18,995 nucleotides of DNA from contig CAZJHX010000188.1 in assembly GCA_964545715.1 (NCBI GenBank), positions 1-18,995 of the forward strand, in the 5' to 3' direction. Under the pieces are notes generated by a model that did not search any database, was not told the origin of the DNA, and worked only from the letters and a program-made list of their open reading frames with translations. Of this stretch, positions 1 to 7,206 are shown in pieces. The first letter of the stretch is position 1, and the number at the start of each line of letters is the position of its first letter. The stretch comes from CAZJHX01 sp964545715 (GTDB lineage: Bacteria > Myxococcota_A > UBA9042 > GCA-2863065). A program made the position numbers and the translations under genes.

Positions 1-2
1 TC

Positions 3-2495
3 TACTACTATGGGCGCCTGCTGACCGGCGAGTTTCCGGTCAGCCACGACCACCCCGCCCACATGTTCAACGCCTGGCTTACCGCGGACGTGCTGATCCC
101 GCGCGGTGAGCTCGGCGGCTGGTCCGAGCTGTGGTTTGCCGGCTATCCCGCCAACGAGCTGTACGGCCCCGGCGGCAACCTCTGGGTCACCCTCTTCCGC
201 TACCTGACTTTCGGCCTGCTCAGCTTTGGCGCGACCTACGGGCTGGCGGTCTTTGCGCTGATGTGGCTGGTGCCGATCAGCGCGTACGTCCTCGGTCGCG
301 CCTTTCTGGGCCGCGCCGCGGGCGCCATCGCCGGTCTCCTGCTGGTCGTCACACGGGGCGGCTGGTACGACCTGGGTTATTTCTGGATCCTGGAGATGGG
401 CGTGTGGCCGTTTGCGCTGGGCGCCGCGCTGACCCTGCTGTCCATCGTGGTGCTGCGGCGCTATCTGGTCCGTGGCGGCCCCCGGGGTCTGGTGCTGGCC
501 GCGCTGTCGCTGGCCGTCGCTGTGCTGGGTCACCCGATGAGCCTGCTGTTGCTGGTCATCGCCGCGCCCATGGTGGTGCTGCACGTGGTCTTGGAGCGGG
601 GCAGGGCAGGCAGCACCCGCCTGCTGGTGCGCGCCGCCGCCGCCGCGATCTTCGGTGCGCTGCTCGCGGCCTTCTGGCTGGTCCCCTTTGTGACCAAGAG
701 CGCCTACTCCCAGAAGCTGGGCGAGGTCTGGTTGGAGCTGCGGGACGCCATGCCTGCCGTGGTCCAGATGGATCTCTTCGGCAACGAGTGGCGCGTCATC
801 ATGGGTATGGCGCTGGTCGGCCTGGTCATCGCCATGTTCCGGCGCCACGTGTGGGCGATCTACCTGGCCACTACCGGCGCCCTGATGGCGCTTTTTGCCA
901 GCAGCACGCTCTTGTATGAGCTGCGCCTCTTCGACGTGTTGAGCCCGCTCGCGGCCATCCAATATCCGCGCTTTCTGGGCGTCGTCCGCATCTTTGTCTA
1001 CCTGCTGGCCGGCTACGGCATCGCCGAGGTCGCTCGCTTTGCCGCGCCCTCGCTCAAGCAACTCAAAGACGCCACCGCCGGTGAGCGGATCCGTGCGGCG
1101 GTCCTCGTTGCGCTGCCGCTGTGCCTCAGTATTCCGTTTTGGTCCGGCGCGGGCGAGTACATCGAAGAGCACCACTATCCCAAGGACGAGGTGGTCCGCA
1201 CGCAGCGCGACATCACCTGGTGGCCCGACTATCTGGCCGCCGCCGAATACGTCAAAGAGCAGCTGGACGGGCAGCCGTTCAGTCGAGTCGGCGCCTTCGG
1301 CCACCCCTACGATCACATCCTGTCGACGCTGCCGATCTACACCGGGCTGCCCGTCTACACCGGCGGCTTTCTCCCGGCACACACCTACCGCTACTTCTTT
1401 GACGGGCACCGGGACCTCAGCACGCTGAGGGCGGTCGGCGTGCGGTACGTGCTGGCCACCGGCGATTGGGCCAAGGACAAGCCGGGCGTCACCGAGCGCG
1501 CGGTCTTCGGCTCGCTGACCGTCTACGAGCTTGAGGGCACGCCGGCGGGCCGTGCGTCAGCGGTGGGCGACTGCGCGGTCGAGGTGACCAGCGCGGACGA
1601 TCGCTCTATGGCCATCGCCGTCACAGACGCACAGGCTCCGTGCCGCATCCGGCTGCATCGCAGCGACTTCCCCAACTGGCGCGCCGACTTCGACGGCGAG
1701 CCGCTCGCGATCGAGCGCATCCCGCTGTTTCAGGGCAGCGATTATGCGGCGTTCATGAGCGTGGTTGCTCCCCGGGACGGCACCGTCACGCTGACCTGGG
1801 CCTCCACGGACGGCGATCGGCTGGGCGTCGCGCTCAGCGGGGTCGGCTGGACGCTCTTTCTCGTGTTGGGTCTCCTTGCCATCCGGCGACGCTGGTGGGA
1901 TCGCCTGTTGGCCGCGTTGCCTCGCCCGGCTCCTGCGGTCCAGCGCTGGGCCGCCCGCACCGCCTGGGCCGGGCTGGCTGCCGTCCTGATCGGCGGCGTG
2001 GTCTGGGGCGCTCAGCGTACTCAAGAAGTCCACTACACGTTTGACCGCCACCTTGACGACGCTGAAAAGACCGTTGAGCAAGACGGCAAGCACCTGGAGT
2101 GCCCGCCCGCAGAGAAGGGACTGGGCTGGCAGTGCGGCAAGGGCTGGGACCGCATCCGCGCGGGCCTGTTCAGCTACGTCTACGACAATCGCTACTGCAT
2201 CTACGCGCATCCGAGCCCCATCGGGCCCAAGCGCCTGGTCTTTCGCGACGTCCCGCTCGGCGCGCGGCTCAGCGGCTTCTACGGCGTGCTGGACAGCAGC
2301 CAGGGGCGCGGCGACGTCACCATGGCGGTGCAGGTCGGCGACGCGACGCCCGTCACGTTCACCACCGCCAAAAACGGCGAGGCCGTCGGCTTTGAGCTGA
2401 TGACCGAGCCCGTGCCGGACGACGTGACGGTCACGATCACAGCTGCTCGACCCGAGTGGCGGCACTTCTGCTTCAACATGCAAGTTCTCGATTAA
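3..2495 (+). CDS. Large polytopic membrane protein, 5' end outside window (PTPS-related / GT-C-like)
   Basis: The frame is open from base 3, upstream of the first ATG at 63, so the gene starts outside the window. The N-terminal half is a series of hydrophobic helices with short loops (from about base 190 to 1130). A soluble domain follows (about 1150-1830), then two more helices (about 1850-1890 and 1960-2010) and a soluble C-terminal domain with several Cys. The motifs H-D-H-P-A-H and, soon after, W-S-E-L-W-F-A-G-Y-P resemble the first loop of the '6-pyruvoyl-tetrahydropterin synthase-related' membrane family and other GT-C-like glycosyltransferases, which use lipid-linked sugars. The substrate cannot be told from sequence. 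Gly/Trp-rich loops and the lack of a signal peptide fit an inner-membrane enzyme. The next gene starts 10 bases after the stop, so the two are probably co-transcribed. The family assignment is recognition of the general pattern, not a search result. Confidence 0.7.
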   Translation, partial: YYYGRLLTGEFPVSHDHPAHMFNAWLTADVLIPRGELGGWSELWFAGYPANELYGPGGNLWVTLFRYLTFGLLSFGATYGLAVFALMWLVPISAYVLGRAFLGRAAGAIAGLLLVVTRGGWYDLGYFWILEMGVWPFALGAALTLLSIVVLRRYLVRGGPRGLVLAALSLAVAVLGHPMSLLLLVIAAPMVVLHVVLERGRAGSTRLLVRAAAAAIFGALLAAFWLVPFVTKSAYSQKLGEVWLELRDAMPAVVQMDLFGNEWRVIMGMALVGLVIAMFRRHVWAIYLATTGALMALFASSTLLYELRLFDVLSPLAAIQYPRFLGVVRIFVYLLAGYGIAEVARFAAPSLKQLKDATAGERIRAAVLVALPLCLSIPFWSGAGEYIEEHHYPKDEVVRTQRDITWWPDYLAAAEYVKEQLDGQPFSRVGAFGHPYDHILSTLPIYTGLPVYTGGFLPAHTYRYFFDGHRDLSTLRAVGVRYVLATGDWAKDKPGVTERAVFGSLTVYELEGTPAGRASAVGDCAVEVTSADDRSMAIAVTDAQAPCRIRLHRSDFPNWRADFDGEPLAIERIPLFQGSDYAAFMSVVAPRDGTVTLTWASTDGDRLGVALSGVGWTLFLVLGLLAIRRRWWDRLLAALPRPAPAVQRWAARTAWAGLAAVLIGGVVWGAQRTQEVHYTFDRHLDDAEKTVEQDGKHLECPPAEKGLGWQCGKGWDRIRAGLFSYVYDNRYCIYAHPSPIGPKRLVFRDVPLGARLSGFYGVLDSSQGRGDVTMAVQVGDATPVTFTTAKNGEAVGFELMTEPVPDDVTVTITAARPEWRHFCFNMQVLD

Positions 2496-2500
2496 GGAGG
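2494..2500 (+). promoter_or_regulatory. Shine-Dalgarno overlapping upstream stop codon
   Basis: AAGGAGG begins inside the TAA stop of the membrane-protein gene and lies 5 bases before the ATG at 2506. It fixes the start of the 90-aa gene and suggests translational coupling to the gene upstream. Confidence 0.8.
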
Positions 2501-2505
2501 GTTCT

Positions 2506-2778
2506 ATGGGTTCCAAAACCAAGCTCGTTGTCGCCATCGTGGCGGCGTTTGCCATGGGAGCGGGGGCGACGCACGTTCTCGGCACGCCCGACGCGTTCGC
2601 CGGCAAGAAGGGCAGCTGGGAGTGTTACGCGCCCGACCGTCTCCCCGATGTGGAGGACGCGTCGGACTACAAGTGGGCCAGAAAGGTTGCGCGCGGTCTG
2701 AATCAGACGGCGGCGTCGGCCAAGCGCGGGACGATCCTGACGCTGAGTTTCAAGGACCTCATCTGCGTCAAGCAGTAG
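2506..2778 (+). CDS. Small exported hypothetical protein (90 aa)
   Basis: I do not recognise the family. The start is well supported by a perfect AAGGAGG five bases upstream. Residues 1-32 look like a signal peptide or signal anchor: M-G-S-K-T-K, then a hydrophobic Ala/Val-rich stretch, with possible cleavage after A-F-A near residue 32. The mature part has only about 58 residues, two Cys (in W-E-C-Y and D-L-I-C) and a basic middle. The two Cys could form one disulfide in the periplasm. It follows the membrane protein with 10 bases between stop and start, so it is probably in the same operon and may be its periplasmic partner. It converges with the lipoprotein gene on the other strand, with only 7 bases between the stops. 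Confidence 0.75.
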   Translation: MGSKTKLVVAIVAAFAMGAGATHVLGTPDAFAGKKGSWECYAPDRLPDVEDASDYKWARKVARGLNQTAASAKRGTILTLSFKDLICVKQ

Positions 2779-2791
2779 CGGGGAGCTACTG
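2773..2791. terminator. Short inverted repeat between convergent genes
   Basis: CAGTAGC (2773-2779) and GCTACTG (2785-2791) form a perfect 7-bp stem with loop GGGGA. It spans both stop codons of the convergent pair, where a shared bidirectional terminator would be expected. There is no T-run on either side, so intrinsic termination is doubtful. Confidence 0.3.
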
Positions 2792-4429
2792 GGTGGGCTG
2801 GCCGATCAGGTGCCAGTCCGAGGTCGGGGCCCAGCCCATGACCATGACGTGGACGGGGGCGGCGTTGGTCAGCGTGACCTCGCAGGTCTCGGCGCTGCCC
2901 TCGATGTAGGGGCGGCAGTCGAACACCTCGTCCGTCGGAGCCTCACCCACGCGGATGTAGAGGTCGGCGTCACCGGAGCCGCTCAGCGCGAACTCGTAGC
3001 GACCGGCCTTCAGCGTCGGGGTCTCGAAGCGCTTGGCCTCGTCCGCGGCGACGGTGCCCTGCTCGTCCATGCCCGTCCAGTCTTCGGTGACATCCGGCCC
3101 CTCGCCGCCATCGAACCCCGGAAAGAACTCGTTGTCGTGCTCGCCCGAGACCAGCACCACCTCGGCCTTGTCGATCTGGTGGAAGATCTGCTCGTAAGTG
3201 CGCGGCACCTGATAGTCCATCAGGTTGCGAACCAGCGCCATCGTCGCGCCCGACATGCTGCGGAAGAACGAGGGCATCGCGTTGGCGACCAGGTCCAGGT
3301 ACTTGGTCCCCTCCGGGTCGTCCGGGTTGACCTCGGCGTGCGCGTCGGCCAGCGCCGAGTCGACGTACGCGTAGGTGTCGCAGCCGTTCATGAACACGAT
3401 GGCGTACTGGCCGGTGACCCACTTGCCCTTGCGCGCCAGCTTGCGGATGTTGGCGCCCAGACCGGCGTGGCCGTTGTACACGACGAAGTCGGCGGTGGGC
3501 GTCAGGCTCTCGTAGCGTGACCAGAAGGCGCTGTCGGCCGAGCCGACGCTGTCGATCAGCATGGAGACGATCTTGATGGTCTTGCCGGGGGCGATCTCGG
3601 CGGTGAAGCTCAGCTCCGGCATGTCGACGCCGGGCGCGAACGGGATCTCGGCGGGCTCCGAGACCATGCCGTGCTGCTGCAGCAGGCTCTTGACCTCGCG
3701 CGAGAAGCGGTTGTAGGCGTCGATGCCGGCGTCGCCGCTGGTGGCGTTGTCCTTGTACTTGCCGAAGACCGCGACGACCTCGAAGACGTCGTCCTCCCAG
3801 ATCTTGTGGTACTCGGGGTACTTGCCGTTGGTCTGGATGCTGCTGGGGAAGACCGAGGCCTCCATGCGCACCACGTCGGCGTCGTTGAGGCTGCACTGCG
3901 AGCGCGCCGGGCGGTAGTAGTACCAGAAGATGCCCGAGGTCACGTCGTGCGCGTGCGGGTCCAGGCAGCCGCCCTTGTAGGTGTTGAAGAAGGCCTCGCT
4001 GCCCTCGGTGGTGAGGTTGCGCGGCATGAGCAGCGTGTAGCGCTCGGGCACGTTGTTGAGGTTGCCCCAGGCCACGGGAATGCGCGCGTGGTAGCTGACG
4101 TGGCAGCCGTCGTCCTGGCTGTCCTTGGTCACGTTGGTGACCTCCAGGCGGTCCAGGCGGCCCACAGAGTTGTCGCCGTTGAGCTGGCCGATGGTGAAGA
4201 GCATCTGGTTTTCGACCTGCTGCTCCACGTTGAAGCAGCTGTTGGCGACGAGCGACCCGTCGAACTCGAAGTCCAGGAACACGGCGACTGCGCTGGAGTC
4301 GTCCTTGCTCTTGCCCTGGTAGCTGTACTCCTGGCCGCTGCTGTAATCTATGATCTCGGTCTCACCGCAGCCGGCAAAAGCGAACGCCGCCACGGCGCTG
4401 AAAAGAAGAGCTGTTGTCAGGTTTTTCAT
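2786..4429 (-). CDS. Lipoprotein with clan CD-like (caspase/gingipain-type) His-Cys pair and PPC-like C-terminal domain
   Basis: The start is taken at the ATG at 4429 rather than the in-frame 4450, because a GGAG lies 8 bases before it and the protein then begins M-K-N-L-T-T with a lipobox F-A-G-C (Cys21), giving 547 aa. The central domain has two hydrophobic strands, each ending in a candidate catalytic residue: D-F-V-V-Y-N-G-H-A-G (His321) and Y-A-I-V-F-M-N-G-C-D (Cys350). This strand-His, strand-Cys order is the signature of clan CD cysteine peptidases (caspases, gingipains, clostripain), although the usual His-Gly is His-Ala here. The last 80 or so residues (about 463-543) look like a bacterial pre-peptidase C-terminal (PPC) domain, with G-R-Y-E-F-A-L-S and D-A-D-L-Y-I-R-V-G. 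PPC domains often accompany secreted peptidases. The N-terminal 290 residues are unrecognised and hold several Cys. A sigma-54-type promoter lies upstream. Peptidase activity is inferred. Confidence 0.8.
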   Translation of the reverse strand: MKNLTTALLFSAVAAFAFAGCGETEIIDYSSGQEYSYQGKSKDDSSAVAVFLDFEFDGSLVANSCFNVEQQVENQMLFTIGQLNGDNSVGRLDRLEVTNVTKDSQDDGCHVSYHARIPVAWGNLNNVPERYTLLMPRNLTTEGSEAFFNTYKGGCLDPHAHDVTSGIFWYYYRPARSQCSLNDADVVRMEASVFPSSIQTNGKYPEYHKIWEDDVFEVVAVFGKYKDNATSGDAGIDAYNRFSREVKSLLQQHGMVSEPAEIPFAPGVDMPELSFTAEIAPGKTIKIVSMLIDSVGSADSAFWSRYESLTPTADFVVYNGHAGLGANIRKLARKGKWVTGQYAIVFMNGCDTYAYVDSALADAHAEVNPDDPEGTKYLDLVANAMPSFFRSMSGATMALVRNLMDYQVPRTYEQIFHQIDKAEVVLVSGEHDNEFFPGFDGGEGPDVTEDWTGMDEQGTVAADEAKRFETPTLKAGRYEFALSGSGDADLYIRVGEAPTDEVFDCRPYIEGSAETCEVTLTNAAPVHVMVMGWAPTSDWHLIGQPTQ

Positions 4430-4506
4430 GTGCTCAATTCTCCGTGTCATCCGGCCGGTGTCTCTCGGGGTCTCGGCTCCCCAGCCGGGCGTTGCTCAGC
4501 CTCATA

Positions 4507-4522
4507 AGCAAAGGCCGTGCCC
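4507..4522 (-). promoter_or_regulatory. Sigma-54 (-24/-12) promoter candidate for the clan CD-like lipoprotein
   Basis: On the minus strand the sequence reads GGGCACG-N4-TTGCT, against the consensus TGGCACG-N4-TTGCW; only the first base differs and the spacing is exact. Transcription would start near 4497, giving a leader of about 68 nt before the ATG at 4429. No upstream activator palindrome was found inside the neighbouring gene. Confidence 0.55.
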
Positions 4523-4575
4523 GGTCTGTAGGCCCCAGCTTGAAGTGGCCCCGTCGCTTGCCATAGTCTGCAGCT

Positions 4576-7059
4576 ATGAATACGCGCCTGCTCCGCATCG
4601 GCACCGCCGTCTTGCTGGTCTCGGGATGCTCGGACGAGGATGCTCCGGAGGTCGACGCCGGTGTGTGCCCGGTGGGTGAGACCTGTGCGGACGGCGGCTG
4701 CGAAAGCGCCGATCCGTGCGTTGCCTCCCAGCCCGTGGCGGGCGGCTGCGCGACCTGGTTCACCGCGGCGGCCTGCGACGCCGGCGTGTGTGTGTTGGGC
4801 GCCTGCACCTGCGTGACCGCCTGCGGGGACGGCAGGGTGGAGCTGGTGCAGTCCATTCGGCAGCGGGAGCGGGGTTTTGACGGGCTGCGCGGCGCCAGGT
4901 CGCTGGCCTTCTCGCCGGACGGCAAGCACCTGTACGTGGCCGCGCAGAAGGACGGTGAGGTCTCTGTGCTGGCGCTGTCCGACGCCGGCCTCGCCCCGGT
5001 TGACCGTGTGCCGCTGGCCGATGCCACGGCTGTGGCTGTCTCGGCGGACGGCGCCACCGTGGCAGCCGGCACCGACGGCGGGGAGATCACGCTGTATGCG
5101 CGCGACCTGGAGTCCGGTGTGCTGGCCACGCAGCAGACGGTCTCCGGCCCCTTCGGCGGACTGCGGGACCTGGCGTTTACCACCGGCGCTCAGCTGCTGG
5201 TCGCGGCGTCCTCGCCCGGCACAGTCGGTGTGGTGAGCGCAGAGGGCGGCCAGTGGGGTGTGCGCGATCAAGTGACGGGCAGCTTTGAGGGCGCGTGTGT
5301 CATCCGGCTCGACGCGGACGGACAGGGGGCGTGGATCGGCGCGCACTCGGGCACGGTGACGCGGCTGACCCCGTCCAACACCGGCGGTTGGCTTCAGGGC
5401 GCGGGCAGCACCAGCAAGTCGATGCGTCCCGAGCTGGAGAACCTTCACGACTTGATCGTCTCGGCCGACGGCAAGCACATGTATGTTGCGGGCGAGTCGG
5501 GGCTATGGAGCTATGAGATCGGGCCTCAAGGTCTGGAGCCGGGCGCCCCCAGCGCGATGGTCTTGCCGCACAACCTGACGTTGGGTTGGGACGACAGCGA
5601 CGTGGTAGGCGTGGACGCGATCGCGCTGCTGCAGGGCGGAACGAAGTTGGCGGGAGCGGTCATCTTTGGCGCCTACGTCATCGTGTGGGATCGCGACCCG
5701 GCAACGGGCGACCTGACCAACCCCACGGCGGCGTCCTTTCAGCCGGGATACACCGACGATCACTTCGAAGAGGACACCGGCGGAAAGGCGATCGGGATCG
5801 ACCCGCTGGACGACATTCGACTGGTGTCGATGACGCTGAACCCGGCGGGCGAGCGGCTGGTGCTGGCGTCCGGTCAGTGGGACTTTGTGGCGGCTCTAAA
5901 CGCCGGCGACGGCGCCAAGGTGTCGACGCTGCAGGCCGGTGACGGCGGGATCACGAATCTGGGCGGCGCGTACTCGGTGACCGTCTCACCGGACGACGCC
6001 CACATATATGTGGCCGCTTGGAACATCGGGGATCCGGCGGGCTTCAAGCGTGATGAGGCGGGCCGGCTGACACCGCTGCCCGACCCGGCAGGATCGCCAC
6101 AACGTCCGGCGGACTATGGGCTCAGCGATCTGGTCGTGACCGCGGACGGCGCCCAGGTGCTGGCGGTGGACGATCAATACAACCAGGTGCACGCGTACGA
6201 TCGCGACGCTGCATCCGGGGCGCTCACGTATCGGCACAGCACCGGCGACCAGGCGCAGCACGACATTCAGGTGGCCGTGGCGGTGCCGCCGGACGGGCGC
6301 CACGTGTACACCGGCGCCTTTGAGAGCAGCACGCTGGCCCGCATTCAGCGCGATGCGGTGGGCGACCTCTCTTATATGGACGTGATCACAGAGCCACAGC
6401 TGACCGGGCTGGAGGACATCATCTTTGCCAACGATGAGCACGCGTACGTGGCCGCGTTTGGGCCGGCCTCGGCGGGTGTATCGCTGTATCGGCGGGGCGC
6501 CGAGGGCGAGCTGGCGTTTGAGGAGCAGGTCTCGACCGACCTGACCAACGTGGAGGCCATCGCGCTGTCGGCGGACGGCAAGCGGATCGTGGCGGTCTGT
6601 CCGCCGACCGACCGGATCGTGGTGCTGAACCGCGCGGCTGACGGCGCCATCTCTCACGCGGCGACCAGCGACTGGAAGACCGACGGCGAGTGGGGGCCGA
6701 CCGGGCCCGGCGTGGGTCCGAGCCCCGGTCGCGTGGCGGTGGTCGACGCACCCAAGACCGGCGAGCTGGACCTGTACATCAGCTATCGGCTGTACGATCA
6801 GGTTGCGCACTGGCGGGTGGATGCCGCCGAGAAGCCGGCGCTGACCTTCATGCAGTCCATCACGCCGCCGCCGAGCGCGGCGGGCGACACCGAACCCACC
6901 GTGTTTCCCAACGGCGTGGCCGCGTCCAAGGACGGGTGCAACGTCTACGTGGCCACCACCCTGGGTGATGGGGTCCTTACGTTTGTGAGGAAGTCGTCAG
7001 CAGAAGGGGAGGAAAATGGCTGCGGCGGGATCTGTGGCGCCGCAGCCACACGGGAGTAA
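4576..7059 (+). CDS. Beta-propeller lipoprotein (YVTN / lactonase-like repeats)
   Basis: The protein has 827 aa and starts with a lipoprotein signal peptide, M-N-T-R-L-L-R, then a hydrophobic core and lipobox L-V-S-G-C (Cys18). Residues of about 30-90 form a Cys-rich stalk with about a dozen Cys. The rest is repeated beta-propeller blades with the recurring core F-S-P-D-G-K-H-L-Y-V-A, e.g. S-A-D-G-K-H-M-Y-V-A, S-P-D-D-A-H-I-Y-V-A and P-P-D-G-R-H-V-Y-T-G. This is typical of YVTN and 6-phosphogluconolactonase-like propellers; the length allows about two propellers. No catalytic assignment is possible, and in this setting binding or adhesion is at least as likely as lactonase activity. No clear Shine-Dalgarno precedes the ATG. 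The last residues, after F-V-R-K, are not propeller-like and lie close to the assembly gap, so the C-terminus may be imperfect. Confidence 0.8.
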   Translation: MNTRLLRIGTAVLLVSGCSDEDAPEVDAGVCPVGETCADGGCESADPCVASQPVAGGCATWFTAAACDAGVCVLGACTCVTACGDGRVELVQSIRQRERGFDGLRGARSLAFSPDGKHLYVAAQKDGEVSVLALSDAGLAPVDRVPLADATAVAVSADGATVAAGTDGGEITLYARDLESGVLATQQTVSGPFGGLRDLAFTTGAQLLVAASSPGTVGVVSAEGGQWGVRDQVTGSFEGACVIRLDADGQGAWIGAHSGTVTRLTPSNTGGWLQGAGSTSKSMRPELENLHDLIVSADGKHMYVAGESGLWSYEIGPQGLEPGAPSAMVLPHNLTLGWDDSDVVGVDAIALLQGGTKLAGAVIFGAYVIVWDRDPATGDLTNPTAASFQPGYTDDHFEEDTGGKAIGIDPLDDIRLVSMTLNPAGERLVLASGQWDFVAALNAGDGAKVSTLQAGDGGITNLGGAYSVTVSPDDAHIYVAAWNIGDPAGFKRDEAGRLTPLPDPAGSPQRPADYGLSDLVVTADGAQVLAVDDQYNQVHAYDRDAASGALTYRHSTGDQAQHDIQVAVAVPPDGRHVYTGAFESSTLARIQRDAVGDLSYMDVITEPQLTGLEDIIFANDEHAYVAAFGPASAGVSLYRRGAEGELAFEEQVSTDLTNVEAIALSADGKRIVAVCPPTDRIVVLNRAADGAISHAATSDWKTDGEWGPTGPGVGPSPGRVAVVDAPKTGELDLYISYRLYDQVAHWRVDAAEKPALTFMQSITPPPSAAGDTEPTVFPNGVAASKDGCNVYVATTLGDGVLTFVRKSSAEGEENGCGGICGAAATRE
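7017..7048 (+). repeat. 11-bp perfect inverted repeat at the 3' end of the propeller gene
   Basis: TGGCTGCGGCG (7017-7027) pairs perfectly with CGCCGCAGCCA (7038-7048) around a 10-nt loop, just before the TAA at 7057-7059. It could act as a terminator stem, but no T-run follows before the gap, so its role is unproven. Confidence 0.4.
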
Positions 7060-7179
7060 CGACCGGGGACGCCCCCCCGCCCGAGCCATNNNNNNNNNNG
7101 TCTTCTGTTTTTTTATTTGGGGGGGGGGGTTTGGGGGGCGCCCCCAGCACAAGGGGAGTAAGGACGGGGGAAGACCACC
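7060..7179. other. Assembly gap (10 N at 7090-7099) with low-complexity flanks
   Basis: The ten Ns mark a scaffold join. The flanks hold C-runs (7071-7077), a T-run (7108-7114), an 11-G run (7119-7129) and GGGGGGCGCCCCC (about 7133-7145). I see no gene here. The homopolymers look like poor-quality contig ends rather than biology. Confidence 0.85.
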
Positions 7180-7206
7180 CTGACTCTCCATTGGGAGACT
7201 AGTCAG
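7180..7206 (-). terminator. Hairpin at the stop codon of the six-Cys repeat gene
   Basis: On the minus strand CTGAC-(TAG)-TCTCC pairs with GGAGAGTCAG around loop CAAT. This gives ten base pairs with the TAG stop codon of the lipoprotein as a three-base bulge. No T-run follows, so termination is possible but weakly supported. Confidence 0.35.

Noticed and set aside
2810..4507. Plus-strand open frames opposite the clan CD-like lipoprotein
   Set aside because: Their Val/Leu/Arg-rich composition is what antisense reading of this high-GC gene gives, and the minus-strand gene has clear signal and domain evidence.
4553..4570. Sigma-54 promoter before the beta-propeller gene (TGGCCCC...TTGC)
   Set aside because: The spacing between GG and GC is one base too long and the -24 element is poor.
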